64,000 bases of DNA from Chloroflexota bacterium (GTDB lineage: Bacteria > Chloroflexota > Anaerolineae > Anaerolineales > UBA11579): the NCBI GenBank assembly GCA_019456165.1, contig VRUJ01000004.1, forward strand, positions 104,224-168,223, written 5' to 3'. This document shows, in pieces, positions 17,264 through 26,062 of the stretch. The notes beneath the pieces are model-generated. The model was not told the origin of the DNA. It worked only from the letters and a program-made list of their open reading frames with translations, and ran no database searches. A program made the translations under genes and the position numbers. Positions within the stretch are counted from its first letter, which is position 1; every line of letters starts with the position of its first letter.

Positions 17264-18076
17264 CTAGAACAAAGAATTATAATCCACCTTGGGGAACACA
17301 GTCAATTTGCCTCCCAGCGTGGCATCCACTACCTGGCGGCCTGCCTGGGAATAGGCTGACAAAGCACGCTGGTAAGCGTGTTCAGATGTTTCCAAATCAG
17401 GTAATTGCCAGCGGAAACCCTTCCCAAAATATGCAGCGTCAAAATGATCGGGGTCGTCGCCCTTTGAAATAACGGTTGTGTTTGGCGCGCCTTTCGATTT
17501 AAAATTATGGTCAACGCCAATGAGGATAACTTTCTCAAAGCCCATATGATATGCCAACTGCAATGCAGTATATGTTACGGTCGCTCCTTCCCAGATTCGG
17601 CCGCGCACATCGCGGGAAAATTTCGGGCCGGTATAAGTTGTATGCAGGAAAATAGTATTCTCTGTGGGTTCGATAAGGTCACGCGAGCGCCAGGAGAGGA
17701 ACTTAGGCGCTGTGAGAGCGCGGATATCATCAGCACACTGTTCAATAACCAAGCTATTGACCGCAATAAAATAGGATGTCTGAAAACCCCAATCCGGGAA
17801 AGCCAGATAGATCCTATTCATGCCAAATGTATACTCATCCTTCAAACGAGAAACATCCGTTTTTTTAAGACTAGGTCCATTCCCGATAATAAAACAACGT
17901 TCGCCGCGATGTACATCTTTCAGCTCCGCGAGTTGGCGCACGCTATCCTGTCGCCAGGGGTGAAATCTGGCTAACGGCCACAATCTGGCGTGCTGCATGG
18001 TCTGCGCCCCCCAGCGAGCTGCATTCCAAATTAGTTGAGGGGTATAGCGTTTGATGGTTTGACGCACAGCGCTCAT
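17264..18076 (-). CDS. DUF115 / MptE-like protein of glycan clusters
   Basis: 270 residues. After a basic amphipathic N-terminus (1-45) comes ERCFIIGNGPSLKKTDVSRL, with the GNGPSL signature of the DUF115/6-hydroxymethylpterin pyrophosphokinase MptE-like fold, followed by FGMNRIYL. Later GFEKVILIGVDHNF carries the conserved DHNF. In bacteria such proteins usually sit in surface-glycan or flagellin-glycosylation loci and are often described as motility-accessory or sialyltransferase-like factors, which fits this context. The exact reaction is unknown. The ATG overlaps the upstream SDR stop (ATGA), so it is translated with it. Confidence 0.7.
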   Translation of the reverse strand: MSAVRQTIKRYTPQLIWNAARWGAQTMQHARLWPLARFHPWRQDSVRQLAELKDVHRGERCFIIGNGPSLKKTDVSRLKDEYTFGMNRIYLAFPDWGFQTSYFIAVNSLVIEQCADDIRALTAPKFLSWRSRDLIEPTENTIFLHTTYTGPKFSRDVRGRIWEGATVTYTALQLAYHMGFEKVILIGVDHNFKSKGAPNTTVISKGDDPDHFDAAYFGKGFRWQLPDLETSEHAYQRALSAYSQAGRQVVDATLGGKLTVFPKVDYNSLF

Positions 18077-18846
18077 TCCGTGCTCAACCTGGCTGTTGCC
18101 CCGCCGTCAATGACCATAGATTGGCCAGTCATAAACGAAGATTGATTATTATCCGCCAGGAAGTAAATAGCCTGCGCGATCTCTTCTGGCTTGCCGATGC
18201 GTCCCAATACTGTTTTCTTGGCTAATTCAGCCATGCGGGCATCTGTTGTCCCTTTCCCCAGGTGACCGCGCTCAAGCCCCTCAAGTAGCATGGGAGTTAC
18301 TACTGCTCCCGGTAGAATAGCGTTTACACGGATGTTGTCCGGCGCGAATTCGACGGCCAAGGCACGCGTCAGCGCCAATATGCCACCTTTACTGGCAGCA
18401 TAAGTCGATATCTGCGTTGATGTCGCCACAGCATGCACCGAGGAGACATTGACGATAGCTCCTTCTGCTTGTTTAAGCAAAGCATAGGCCTTCTGGATAC
18501 CAAAGAAGACAGCCCGCATGTTGACATTCATCAGATCGTCCCAATCGTTCAGGGTCGTCTCGAGGAAAGGTTTAGCTACTTGAACCGCGGCGTTATTTAT
18601 AAGCGCGTCCAGCCGATTGGTGAACTCCCTGATCTGCTCAAAGATGTTTGCCAGTTCTTCAGGTACTGAAATGTCTCCCTGGATAAACAATCCGTTTTCT
18701 GGGAAATCACGTGTATATGTATCCAGATCAACCCCAATTACACGCCAGCCAGCCTCGGCGAATACATCTACCGCAGCGCTGCCTATGCCGCCAGAAGCGC
18801 CGGTGATGAGGACTGTGCGGATATCAGGGTTTAAGGATTTCGCCAT
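18073..18846 (-). CDS. Short-chain dehydrogenase/reductase
   Basis: A 257-residue classical SDR. It shows the NAD(P) motif TGASGGIGSAAV, NNAAVQ, the catalytic Ser in VNVSSVHA, YAASKGG with Tyr and Lys, and a C-terminal SSFMTGQSMVIDGG. An acidic Asp after the second strand (GVDLDTY) suggests NAD(H). It sits with a 2-hydroxyacid dehydrogenase and a cytidylyltransferase (18859-20535), so it probably acts on a sugar or sugar-acid intermediate of the same branch. The exact substrate is unknown. Confidence 0.88.
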   Translation of the reverse strand: MAKSLNPDIRTVLITGASGGIGSAAVDVFAEAGWRVIGVDLDTYTRDFPENGLFIQGDISVPEELANIFEQIREFTNRLDALINNAAVQVAKPFLETTLNDWDDLMNVNMRAVFFGIQKAYALLKQAEGAIVNVSSVHAVATSTQISTYAASKGGILALTRALAVEFAPDNIRVNAILPGAVVTPMLLEGLERGHLGKGTTDARMAELAKKTVLGRIGKPEEIAQAIYFLADNNQSSFMTGQSMVIDGGATARLSTE

Positions 18847-18858
18847 ATTTTGAATCTT

Positions 18859-19836
18859 TCACGGGTAATCTGCTGGATTGAGATCCTCAGCAGAAATTCC
18901 CAGCCCCTCCAACAAGTTCCTAATGCTGTTCCAATGCACATGCTCCCAGGCCGTGGGGCTGGAATTAGCATTATGGGGCGCCAGCATTACATTCTGCATG
19001 CTCAAGAGTGGGCTGTCCGCCGGGAGAGGTTCCACTTCAAACACATCCAGAGCCGCGCCGCCAATTTTACCCGCTTTTAAAGCGGATATCAGGGCGGCTT
19101 CATCCACTACCGCGCCCCGCGCTGTATTTATCAGAACCGCTTCCGGCTGCATAAGCTCTAGGGTTTGCTGGTTGATCAAGTGGTGGCTGCTGGGGTTTAA
19201 GTCGCAGTTGATACTGATGAAATCGGACTGGGAGAGCAGTGCTTCCAGATCAGTCATCTCCACACCCATTTCAGCGATGAAATCAGCTGGAATCTCGACG
19301 ATATCAGTACCCAGCAATCGCATTCCAAATGCATTGGCCCGCCGCAAAACCGCTCTACCCACATTCCCTACTCCGATAACGCCCAATGTGCATTCGCCAA
19401 GCGCGCTGCCAGGAATCTTTTGCCAACGGCCCAATTTCATCTCAGCATCCAGCCAAGGTTGGCGGCGGGAAAAAGCCAGGATATACCCCAAAACCGAATC
19501 CGCCACTGGTGTGGTGAAAGCATTAGGCGTGTTGCTCACCTGAATCCCAAGATTAGCTGCTGTATCCTTATCTATAGAATCGATTCCCGTCCCCCACTTG
19601 GAGATGATTTTGAGCCGCGGTGCGCAGGCTTCAAGGACACGCGCCGTGAAACGATCATCACCGCAAATCACACCATCGATCTTCCCGGCGTAGGTTAGCA
19701 GTTGCTCCTCGGAGAGGCGCTCTTCTACACTGGCGACGATCAATTCCAGGCCATAACGCTCAAAAACTGGTCGAAAGCGTTCGGTCATGGGGAGCATATA
19801 AGGGGCCGAAAGCAGCACGGATAGAGTTTTTGCCAT
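18859..19836 (-). CDS. D-isomer-specific 2-hydroxyacid dehydrogenase
   Basis: A 325-residue dehydrogenase of the PGDH/glyoxylate-reductase family. The NAD-binding motif is LGVIGVGNVGRAVLRRA in mid-protein. The catalytic Arg lies in NTARGAVVDEAAL, Glu in FEVEPLPADSP and His in LAPHNANSS, where PHNA replaces the more usual PHIA/PHSG. It interconverts a 2-keto acid and a D-2-hydroxy acid. Between an SDR and a nonulosonate-type cytidylyltransferase, its substrate may be a keto-sugar acid or a small hydroxy-acid decoration (inference). It is spaced 3 bases from the cytidylyltransferase gene. Confidence 0.87.
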   Translation of the reverse strand: MAKTLSVLLSAPYMLPMTERFRPVFERYGLELIVASVEERLSEEQLLTYAGKIDGVICGDDRFTARVLEACAPRLKIISKWGTGIDSIDKDTAANLGIQVSNTPNAFTTPVADSVLGYILAFSRRQPWLDAEMKLGRWQKIPGSALGECTLGVIGVGNVGRAVLRRANAFGMRLLGTDIVEIPADFIAEMGVEMTDLEALLSQSDFISINCDLNPSSHHLINQQTLELMQPEAVLINTARGAVVDEAALISALKAGKIGGAALDVFEVEPLPADSPLLSMQNVMLAPHNANSSPTAWEHVHWNSIRNLLEGLGISAEDLNPADYP

Positions 19837-19839
19837 TTA

Positions 19840-20535
19840 TTAATCTTCTCCAGATTCCAATCGCCGCTGCATTAGAAAATCCGCTATCTGGAAATCGAGC
19901 TCTTCATCAATATCCCAAGCCTCATTAGCATCAATCTCAAACATCTCGGGTTTTTCACCGATGCGGTTGCTGCGCACTTCCAAAGTCTGGCGGCTAAAAA
20001 TATACAGGCAAGAATTCTCCTCGAAAACGGGCGGCAGATCTTGAGTGCGCAGTAGTTCAGCAGGATCATGATTTATAGCATTACCTTCAGCGTCGTACAG
20101 ACGGGTTTTTAAACCGGTCACCGAAAAGAGTGAATCAATCTCCGGGTATTTCTCCAGGAAAGTATGTATCGCTGAGGAAATCGTCCCGTGTTGCAATAGT
20201 GGGTTGGTGCTGTGAGTTTGCAAGTAGAAGTCGGCTGGGACCTGGGCGGTGTCGTGCAGCAAGATTTCGTTCATGGGTATTTCCCCAGCACGCAGATTCT
20301 CGGGGCGCTCAATAATTCTTACGCTGGGGAAATGTTCGCCTAAACCTTCGATAATTGTGGGGCTATCTGTATCCACGACGACCTTAGCAATTTCCGGGCA
20401 ATTTAATAAAGTCCCCATAATGTGGTGAAATAAGGGTCTACCAGCCAACACCCGGTAGTTCTTGCTAGGGACACGTTCGGATTCGTGCCGCATTGGCACT
20501 AAAGCGATTATCCTTGGTGAGGTTGCTGTGCTCAT
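19840..20535 (-). CDS. CMP-sugar-acid cytidylyltransferase (NeuA/KdsB family)
   Basis: 231 residues, the usual length for an acylneuraminate or Kdo cytidylyltransferase. The N-terminus IALVPMRHESERVPSKNYR corresponds to the CTP-binding loop, with the usual ARxGSKR replaced by MRHESERVPSKN. VVDTDS, YLQTHSTNPLL and EIDANEAWDIDEELDF (metal-binding Asp pair) follow the family pattern. It would activate a nonulosonic or related sugar acid as its CMP derivative. It is separate from and only distantly similar to the enzyme at 26063-26821, so the locus probably makes more than one CMP-activated sugar acid. Confidence 0.83.
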   Translation of the reverse strand: MSTATSPRIIALVPMRHESERVPSKNYRVLAGRPLFHHIMGTLLNCPEIAKVVVDTDSPTIIEGLGEHFPSVRIIERPENLRAGEIPMNEILLHDTAQVPADFYLQTHSTNPLLQHGTISSAIHTFLEKYPEIDSLFSVTGLKTRLYDAEGNAINHDPAELLRTQDLPPVFEENSCLYIFSRQTLEVRSNRIGEKPEMFEIDANEAWDIDEELDFQIADFLMQRRLESGED

Positions 20536-20562
20536 GGTCTTATTTTACCTCCACACAATGCA

Positions 20563-21525
20563 TTACCCCTCGTTTTCCCCTGGATCTCCGTAATCAATTG
20601 GTGGTACATCGCGGGCAGGTTTCTTCTTAGAATTTGACGGCGGGTAGTAGAAAACCCATCTGAGCTGTTGAGTGAGCGGACCTGAATGACGGTAACCCAG
20701 ATAAGTTCCCCAGAATTGCATCCAACGGAACCACAGGATGCTTGTTAAGTTTAAAAATAAAACTCGCTCAGTCAAAGCATACCAAACGTCATTGAATACG
20801 TTGGTCAGATAAAGACGCAGTACAGTCCGCAAGCGAAAACTCTCTTGCGGAAAAATACGTTTGAAGGCCATCGCTTCGCGTCGAAAACGGTTGAGCACCT
20901 GGCGGGGCTTCTCATCATGCACATGCACAATTTCGGCTTCAGCGACGTATGCAACCACATTCCCTTGTGAAATTGCCCAATGCGCCCAAGCCAAGTCTTC
21001 GAGCCCGGTAAGCGATTCATCATAAGCCTGCTTCTCCCACAGTTCGCGGCGGATGGCATCGTTTGCGTTATTACAAAATGGGTGTGTCTGTTTAGCTACC
21101 GATACCTCAGGGAACCATTGACGGAATAACTGCTGCTCAGAAAATTTTGAATGCGCGTTGCCGCGCTGCTTACCATAGGTCATGGCGACTTGGGGATCTC
21201 CAAAAGGTTTTAGCAGCTTCTCCAACCAATCTGGGTAAAGAGGATAAACATGGGCGCTTACCACCACAATAAACTCGCCGGATGCCGCCTCTACGCCATA
21301 ATTAAGCGCACGGCCGAAGGTAAAATCCTCTGGAGCGATCTCAACGACCTGCACGGGATACTGGCTGGCAATTGACACAGTTGCATCGCTTGAACCGGAA
21401 TCTACCAGGATGATCTCCACATCCGCAACCGTTTGCTGCATAATCCCGGTTAACAAGCGCCCGATGTGTTCCTCTTCATTATTTGCCCGGATGATAATCG
21501 AACACTTAGGAGACACAAGCCTCAC
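20563..21525 (-). CDS. Family 2 glycosyltransferase
   Basis: A GT-A type transferase of 320 residues. It has CSIIIRANNEEEHIGRLL, IILVDSGSSDAT, VVVSAHVYPLYPDWL (in place of a classical DXD), CNNANDAIRRELWE and GLEDLAWAHWAISQG, typical of rhamnosyl- or GalNAc-type GT2 enzymes. The C-terminal ~100 residues include a hydrophobic stretch that may associate with the membrane. The start is GTG at 21525, so GTG and TTG starts are not rare in this locus. The sugar is unknown. Confidence 0.85.
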   Translation of the reverse strand: MRLVSPKCSIIIRANNEEEHIGRLLTGIMQQTVADVEIILVDSGSSDATVSIASQYPVQVVEIAPEDFTFGRALNYGVEAASGEFIVVVSAHVYPLYPDWLEKLLKPFGDPQVAMTYGKQRGNAHSKFSEQQLFRQWFPEVSVAKQTHPFCNNANDAIRRELWEKQAYDESLTGLEDLAWAHWAISQGNVVAYVAEAEIVHVHDEKPRQVLNRFRREAMAFKRIFPQESFRLRTVLRLYLTNVFNDVWYALTERVLFLNLTSILWFRWMQFWGTYLGYRHSGPLTQQLRWVFYYPPSNSKKKPARDVPPIDYGDPGENEG

Positions 21526-21571
21526 CCTAATCCTGTTGAGAAATGGAGTGAAACATTATGCTGTCTCATCC

Positions 21572-22468
21572 TTATTTCTTCACCTTGCACACACCTACGG
21601 GAATATATTTAGGATCCCATTTGCCCCAAGGCATGCCATTATTCTCAGAAAGAAAATAGAAACTCGCCAGGTTCTCACGCAGCTCGGCGCAATCTTGCAG
21701 ATCTGTGAACAGTTCATCATATTGCTCATAATTGGATGGAACACCCTCATCCAGCTCAAATATTTCTCTTAAGGAGGCTTCAGAATAATTCCATCCGCCC
21801 GACAGTTCATGAAACCAATCCTCGTCACGCCCAGCTCCCAGAGTAGCCAAGAATTTTCCACCTGGTTTTAACACCCGTAACAACTCTGCCACCACCTCAC
21901 CCAGCTCATCGGGCGCATTGTGCTCCAATGCGGAGACGGATACAACCGCATCCTGCGAGTCATCTTCGATATCATCCAATGTCTTAAGGTTCTGGTTATA
22001 AATATAAACCTTCCCACTAATAGGCCGCGGCAGCAAATTGCGTATAAAAGTAACCAGATTCCACAATTGCTGTTTTACTTTAATAAGCGCCGTTGCAGGT
22101 TGGCGCAGCTGGGCACGAACTGCGGAAATTTTAGAAGACAAGTCTTGTTTACGCAATCCAATAACCGGGAAACTTAATTGATAGTGTAAATCCAGGTTTT
22201 CACGGCCGCGGCGGTCAACAGACAAAACTTCAACTCCTTCCTGAGCCAAAAACCACTGCATAATTCCCGTACCAGCGCCCGCATCCAGTATCCGCTGCCC
22301 TGGTTTGGGTTGTAGATGTTTAATTATCCATGTTAAATCAAGTAAATAATGCCAGCCAATATCCGTGTTCAGACTGCGTGCTAACTCCTGTAATTGAAGC
22401 ACTACGGGGCGCAGTTCATCCAGTAGATCAACAGATAATACTTCTATGCTCTCATTTCGGTCAGTCAT
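21572..22468 (-). CDS. SAM-dependent class I methyltransferase
   Basis: A 298-residue methyltransferase of the Methyltransf_11 type. Motif I is RILDAGAGTGIMQWFLAQ, with acidic residue D in VLSVDRRG at the end of strand 2, then AVVSVSALEHN (motif IV) and RVLKPGGKFLATLG. It probably O- or N-methylates a sugar or glycan end. Its ATG overlaps the end of the KpsS-like gene by 8 bases. A methyl cap would fit a terminator-recognition role for the Wzt C-terminal domain (inference). Confidence 0.8.
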   Translation of the reverse strand: MTDRNESIEVLSVDLLDELRPVVLQLQELARSLNTDIGWHYLLDLTWIIKHLQPKPGQRILDAGAGTGIMQWFLAQEGVEVLSVDRRGRENLDLHYQLSFPVIGLRKQDLSSKISAVRAQLRQPATALIKVKQQLWNLVTFIRNLLPRPISGKVYIYNQNLKTLDDIEDDSQDAVVSVSALEHNAPDELGEVVAELLRVLKPGGKFLATLGAGRDEDWFHELSGGWNYSEASLREIFELDEGVPSNYEQYDELFTDLQDCAELRENLASFYFLSENNGMPWGKWDPKYIPVGVCKVKK

Positions 22469-24086
22469 TTATTTCATCAAATATAAAAGGTTTGGCATTT
22501 AGGATGCCCTCATTTAGAATTTTGATAACGTCCGAACGGTTAGGAGTTAGTTGATCTACATGGAAGTCCTTCAGCTTGACATATCCAGGAGTTGGATGGG
22601 GTGCTATGAAGTCGTTTAACGGAAGCAATGCAATATAAAGCATGTAATAAAGGAAACGTCGGGCATTTTTGCCCATCTCCTGGGGTACTTCGAGAGATTC
22701 AGCTGTCAAAAATTCTTCGGCTCGCTGGCGGTGATCTTGACTCTTTTGAGGGAAGTACACTGTTGGGTAACTAGTGTAGCGCGCTTTTCCACCACACAAA
22801 ACAACAGCCCCCATAATCGAAGCTTCTAATCCAATCGAAGAATTGTAAACCATCGCGAACTTAGCTCGTTTAATCAACTCATAGGAACTTACATACTCTT
22901 GAGAGTCAAAGAAAACCGCATTAGGCAAATGCTCCACTTTGTTATTCTCCACCCATTGGCGTACACTTTCACGGCTTTCTTTTCCTGGGCGCAGCTCATC
23001 AGGATGCGCCCGGATGACAAACAAGGTCTCTGGATGGCTCTTGATAATCTCCAGAACTTGGTCCAACCAGGCAAACATGTGCGGGAAAATAATATTTGCA
23101 TGCACTTGACTGGTATCAAAAATTACGTTCGTAAATATCGGGACGAGTTGCTCAAACTGCTCAATTTTTGTTAATATTGCATCCTCCAGATTTTGCATCT
23201 CGGGCCAAAAGCGAATACCAGCCATGGTGAACTTCCCCTGGGAGCGCTGCATCAGATAGGCATCTAGCCTGGCATTTTGGGCTTCGGACAATTCAAAATC
23301 GGGTGGAATCTCAATTGGATACGCGGTTGCCTCCCCAGTAGTAAAAATAGCTGCATAAGGTTGCAGGCTGGCCTCATGCGTGATTACGCGCAGGCCGCGC
23401 CCTTTAGCTATCCAACGAGCGGTGGCTTCGGGAAACATGGCGCCATTAAAAACTACAATGGCGACAGGGTCAATTCTATCTAGAAAAGCAGCAAACTCCT
23501 GCCCCACCCGGTGAGCTGAAAGGATATACTCACGCATTAAGAAGCGAGTGGCATGATCATCTATTAAATGGTGCATGCGCAGCGCCCAGCGCAGTGAGGG
23601 CAGCGCCAACTTTCCCAACGGCTGTCCCTGGTATTCCAATACGCTCAAAGCATCGATGCTGAGGTCGTTGATTTCATTTTCTAAATCGGCGTCAGCTTGA
23701 TAACTAAACCCATAAGTCTCTGCCTGAGCGAATATACGCTTGGATAGAGCCATACATCTATCACACGGGGGCGCGATGGTGTGATCATAATGCTTCGTCC
23801 CCAACACACAACGGCTCATACCTGCCTGACAAACAAAATGCACCACCTGGACTCCTGCCAATCGTAACCCCCAGGATGCCAATAATGAATATGCCGCGTT
23901 CAAGCTTAGTTTTCCCATTCGAGTAGAGGCATTAAAAAACACCACTGGCTGTTTAGATTTGGTTTGAGGCGCTTTTTGAGATACCTGCTTAGTCATCTGA
24001 TCCAAGCGCCAATTATTCCTTAAATCAACAAAGAATAATTTCAGGCGCTGATATGTTCGGGGGAATAGCTTTAGTCCGTCTTTCAT
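22461..24086 (-). CDS. KpsS/KpsC-like capsule polysaccharide glycosyltransferase (first copy)
   Basis: 541 residues. Seen: VVFFNASTRMGKLSLNAAYSLL at the N-terminus and a cysteine-rich segment (CVLGTKH...APPCDRCMAL). The second half has LFVIRAHPDELRPG, VFFDSQEYVSSYELIKRAKFAMVYNSSIGLEASIMGA, which is the nucleotide-sugar site of the capsule_synth (KpsS/LipB) GT-B fold. In known capsules these proteins add beta-Kdo linkers to phosphatidylglycerol; the role here may be a linker or a chain sugar. The ATG at 24086 has AGGG 7 bases upstream; the open frame also allows TTG at 24092. A second, diverged relative is at 35787. Confidence 0.75.
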   Translation of the reverse strand: MKDGLKLFPRTYQRLKLFFVDLRNNWRLDQMTKQVSQKAPQTKSKQPVVFFNASTRMGKLSLNAAYSLLASWGLRLAGVQVVHFVCQAGMSRCVLGTKHYDHTIAPPCDRCMALSKRIFAQAETYGFSYQADADLENEINDLSIDALSVLEYQGQPLGKLALPSLRWALRMHHLIDDHATRFLMREYILSAHRVGQEFAAFLDRIDPVAIVVFNGAMFPEATARWIAKGRGLRVITHEASLQPYAAIFTTGEATAYPIEIPPDFELSEAQNARLDAYLMQRSQGKFTMAGIRFWPEMQNLEDAILTKIEQFEQLVPIFTNVIFDTSQVHANIIFPHMFAWLDQVLEIIKSHPETLFVIRAHPDELRPGKESRESVRQWVENNKVEHLPNAVFFDSQEYVSSYELIKRAKFAMVYNSSIGLEASIMGAVVLCGGKARYTSYPTVYFPQKSQDHRQRAEEFLTAESLEVPQEMGKNARRFLYYMLYIALLPLNDFIAPHPTPGYVKLKDFHVDQLTPNRSDVIKILNEGILNAKPFIFDEIND

Positions 24087-24100
24087 GAACAACCCTGAAG

Positions 24101-25999
24101 CTAGGTTTCTTTTTCTTGTTGTGCCTGGAAGTATGCCTCGGTTAGGCGGTTGAGCGCGATATGGAAGCCTTCACCCCCGCGCTGATGCCCGCGCCAAATT
24201 TCAGGAATCATTGTGCCATGATACTCCCCGATGACCTTAAAGAACTCAACCCAGTCAATCGTACCTTCCCCGATCTGCAATCCCTCGCCATCCAGACCCG
24301 AGGCGTCAGAAAGGTGCAGGTGGCCGATGTGAGGCAGCAGAACCCTAACTTGCTCGAAAAAATCAGTGTGCTTCCAGTTGCAGTAGAGCTTGGAGTGGGA
24401 TGTGTCGAAACACATCTTTAGGCCAAGGGGCACAATGAAATCGCGGATCTCGTTTGCGTCCATGAAAGCATTGGTAAGCCATTGCCCCCCAAAATACCAG
24501 GGGTGTGGGGGTAAGTTTTCAAGCAGCAATTCAACACCCTCAAAGTCGATAGCCTCGACAGAGGCGCGCAGATTATCATACAGTAAGTCAACTTCTTCGA
24601 TGGGTTGGTCAATGCTGGCTGCTCCGGGGTGGATCACTACCTTTGGAGTGCCAGTAAAATGAGTAGCTATTTGACGGGTGAGGTTTATAGTTTTTTGCAG
24701 CAGATCAATCGAGGCCAACCTGTGTTGCTCGTCAAGAGTACACAAATCTACAAGATGATTCTCCCAAAACTCAGGGGCGTGGACGACCAACCCTATTTTG
24801 TTATCGCTTCCTGGGTATTGCTCATCTAGGTCTTTATCGGTGAAATGGAACTCAAGGATGCGCGGGCTATATTGGAGCATAGGTTCATAATCTAAGAACC
24901 GAACGGTGAACCCCCATTCCATTGGGAGCAGATGCTCCAGGTCGAGAGTTACATGCTCACCCAGGTCTACATCCAGGAATGGTTCATCCTCTTCGATATC
25001 GCGCTGGACAGTCCGGCCAATCAAGTCTGTTAAACGCTGCGGTGATAACCCCTGACCCGGACCTTTAACCACTACCTTTTCTGCGGTGATAGTTTCCCCA
25101 GCCTTGATTGAATTAGCGGCAACGAGACTCTTAGCAAGCACCTCACGGTTGAGAATCTCCCCCCGGGACATGAATTTCTCCTCTCCAGTCCCTAAGGCGG
25201 TTTCAACTTGGCGTATGTCGCGCGCCATCTTTCCAAAACCCTGCGGCTCCAGGCTGGATGCATGGTCAGGGCCATCCATTGTGCGGTCTAGTGTTATGTG
25301 GCGCTCGATGATACTAGCTCCCAGCGCGGCAGCAACAGTTGAAATTGCGATGCCGCGTTCGTGCCCCGAATACCCCACTGGTACATCGAACTCTCGCAGC
25401 CTATTCATAAAGCGCAGGTTGATGTCCCCAAAAGCAGCCGGGTATGCGCTGTTGCAGTGCAGCAGAGCAAAATTAGCCTTGAGATCCTTTAGGAAGCTAA
25501 CTGTGGTTTCAAGCTCTTCAATGCGCGACATACCCGTCGAGATGATCATAGGTTTGCCCTTCTGAACCAAGTGTTCGAGCAGCGGCAAATTGATCATATC
25601 TGCCGAGGCGACTTTAAAAGCAAGTATACCAAGCTCAACCAGAAAGTCCGCGCTGTCGGTGTCCCAGGGTGTTGCCAAAAAGGTTATGTTTTTCTTCTGA
25701 CAATATTCGACTATTCGCCAGTAATCCTCATTGGAAAGTTCCACTTGTTGTAAAATAGGCAGCATATAGCGCAGCGTCTTCTCCCCGGCGTTAATATTTT
25801 CCAGGTATTTCTTGGGGTATAACTTCTCAAGGGAGCGTTTCTGGAACTTAACCGCGTCGGCGCTGGCATTCACTGCCGCGTCAATCAATTCGAGTGCCAG
25901 CTGTAGAATACCATTATGGTTGACACCGATCTCGGCGATGATGTATGCGGGATAATCCTCGCCAATCAGTCGGTCGCCAATCTTGATCTCTATTGCCAT
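24101..25999 (-). CDS. NeuB-type nonulosonate synthase fused to a TIM-barrel epimerase/isomerase
   Basis: A 632-residue fusion. Residues 1-285 are a NeuB TIM barrel that condenses phosphoenolpyruvate with a hexosamine (AEIGVNHNG, ATPWDTDS, FKVASADM, STGMS, CNSAYPA, GYSGHERG, IERHITLDRTMDGPDH). Residues ~290-355 are the SAF (antifreeze-like) domain. Residues ~360-625 are a xylose-isomerase-like AP-endonuclease-2 barrel with metal-ligand segments VVIHPGAAS, LLLENLPP, CFDTSHSK and HIGHLHLSDASG. The second half could epimerise or isomerise the substrate or the product. AGGAG precedes the ATG. The synthase half is confident; the second half's reaction is unknown. Confidence 0.88.
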   Translation of the reverse strand: MAIEIKIGDRLIGEDYPAYIIAEIGVNHNGILQLALELIDAAVNASADAVKFQKRSLEKLYPKKYLENINAGEKTLRYMLPILQQVELSNEDYWRIVEYCQKKNITFLATPWDTDSADFLVELGILAFKVASADMINLPLLEHLVQKGKPMIISTGMSRIEELETTVSFLKDLKANFALLHCNSAYPAAFGDINLRFMNRLREFDVPVGYSGHERGIAISTVAAALGASIIERHITLDRTMDGPDHASSLEPQGFGKMARDIRQVETALGTGEEKFMSRGEILNREVLAKSLVAANSIKAGETITAEKVVVKGPGQGLSPQRLTDLIGRTVQRDIEEDEPFLDVDLGEHVTLDLEHLLPMEWGFTVRFLDYEPMLQYSPRILEFHFTDKDLDEQYPGSDNKIGLVVHAPEFWENHLVDLCTLDEQHRLASIDLLQKTINLTRQIATHFTGTPKVVIHPGAASIDQPIEEVDLLYDNLRASVEAIDFEGVELLLENLPPHPWYFGGQWLTNAFMDANEIRDFIVPLGLKMCFDTSHSKLYCNWKHTDFFEQVRVLLPHIGHLHLSDASGLDGEGLQIGEGTIDWVEFFKVIGEYHGTMIPEIWRGHQRGGEGFHIALNRLTEAYFQAQQEKET

Positions 26000-26062
26000 T
26001 AAGGACTCCTATATCCTATGCAGTAATCTTTTAAAAAGCGTGCCACAACTCTTAAAATGTGG

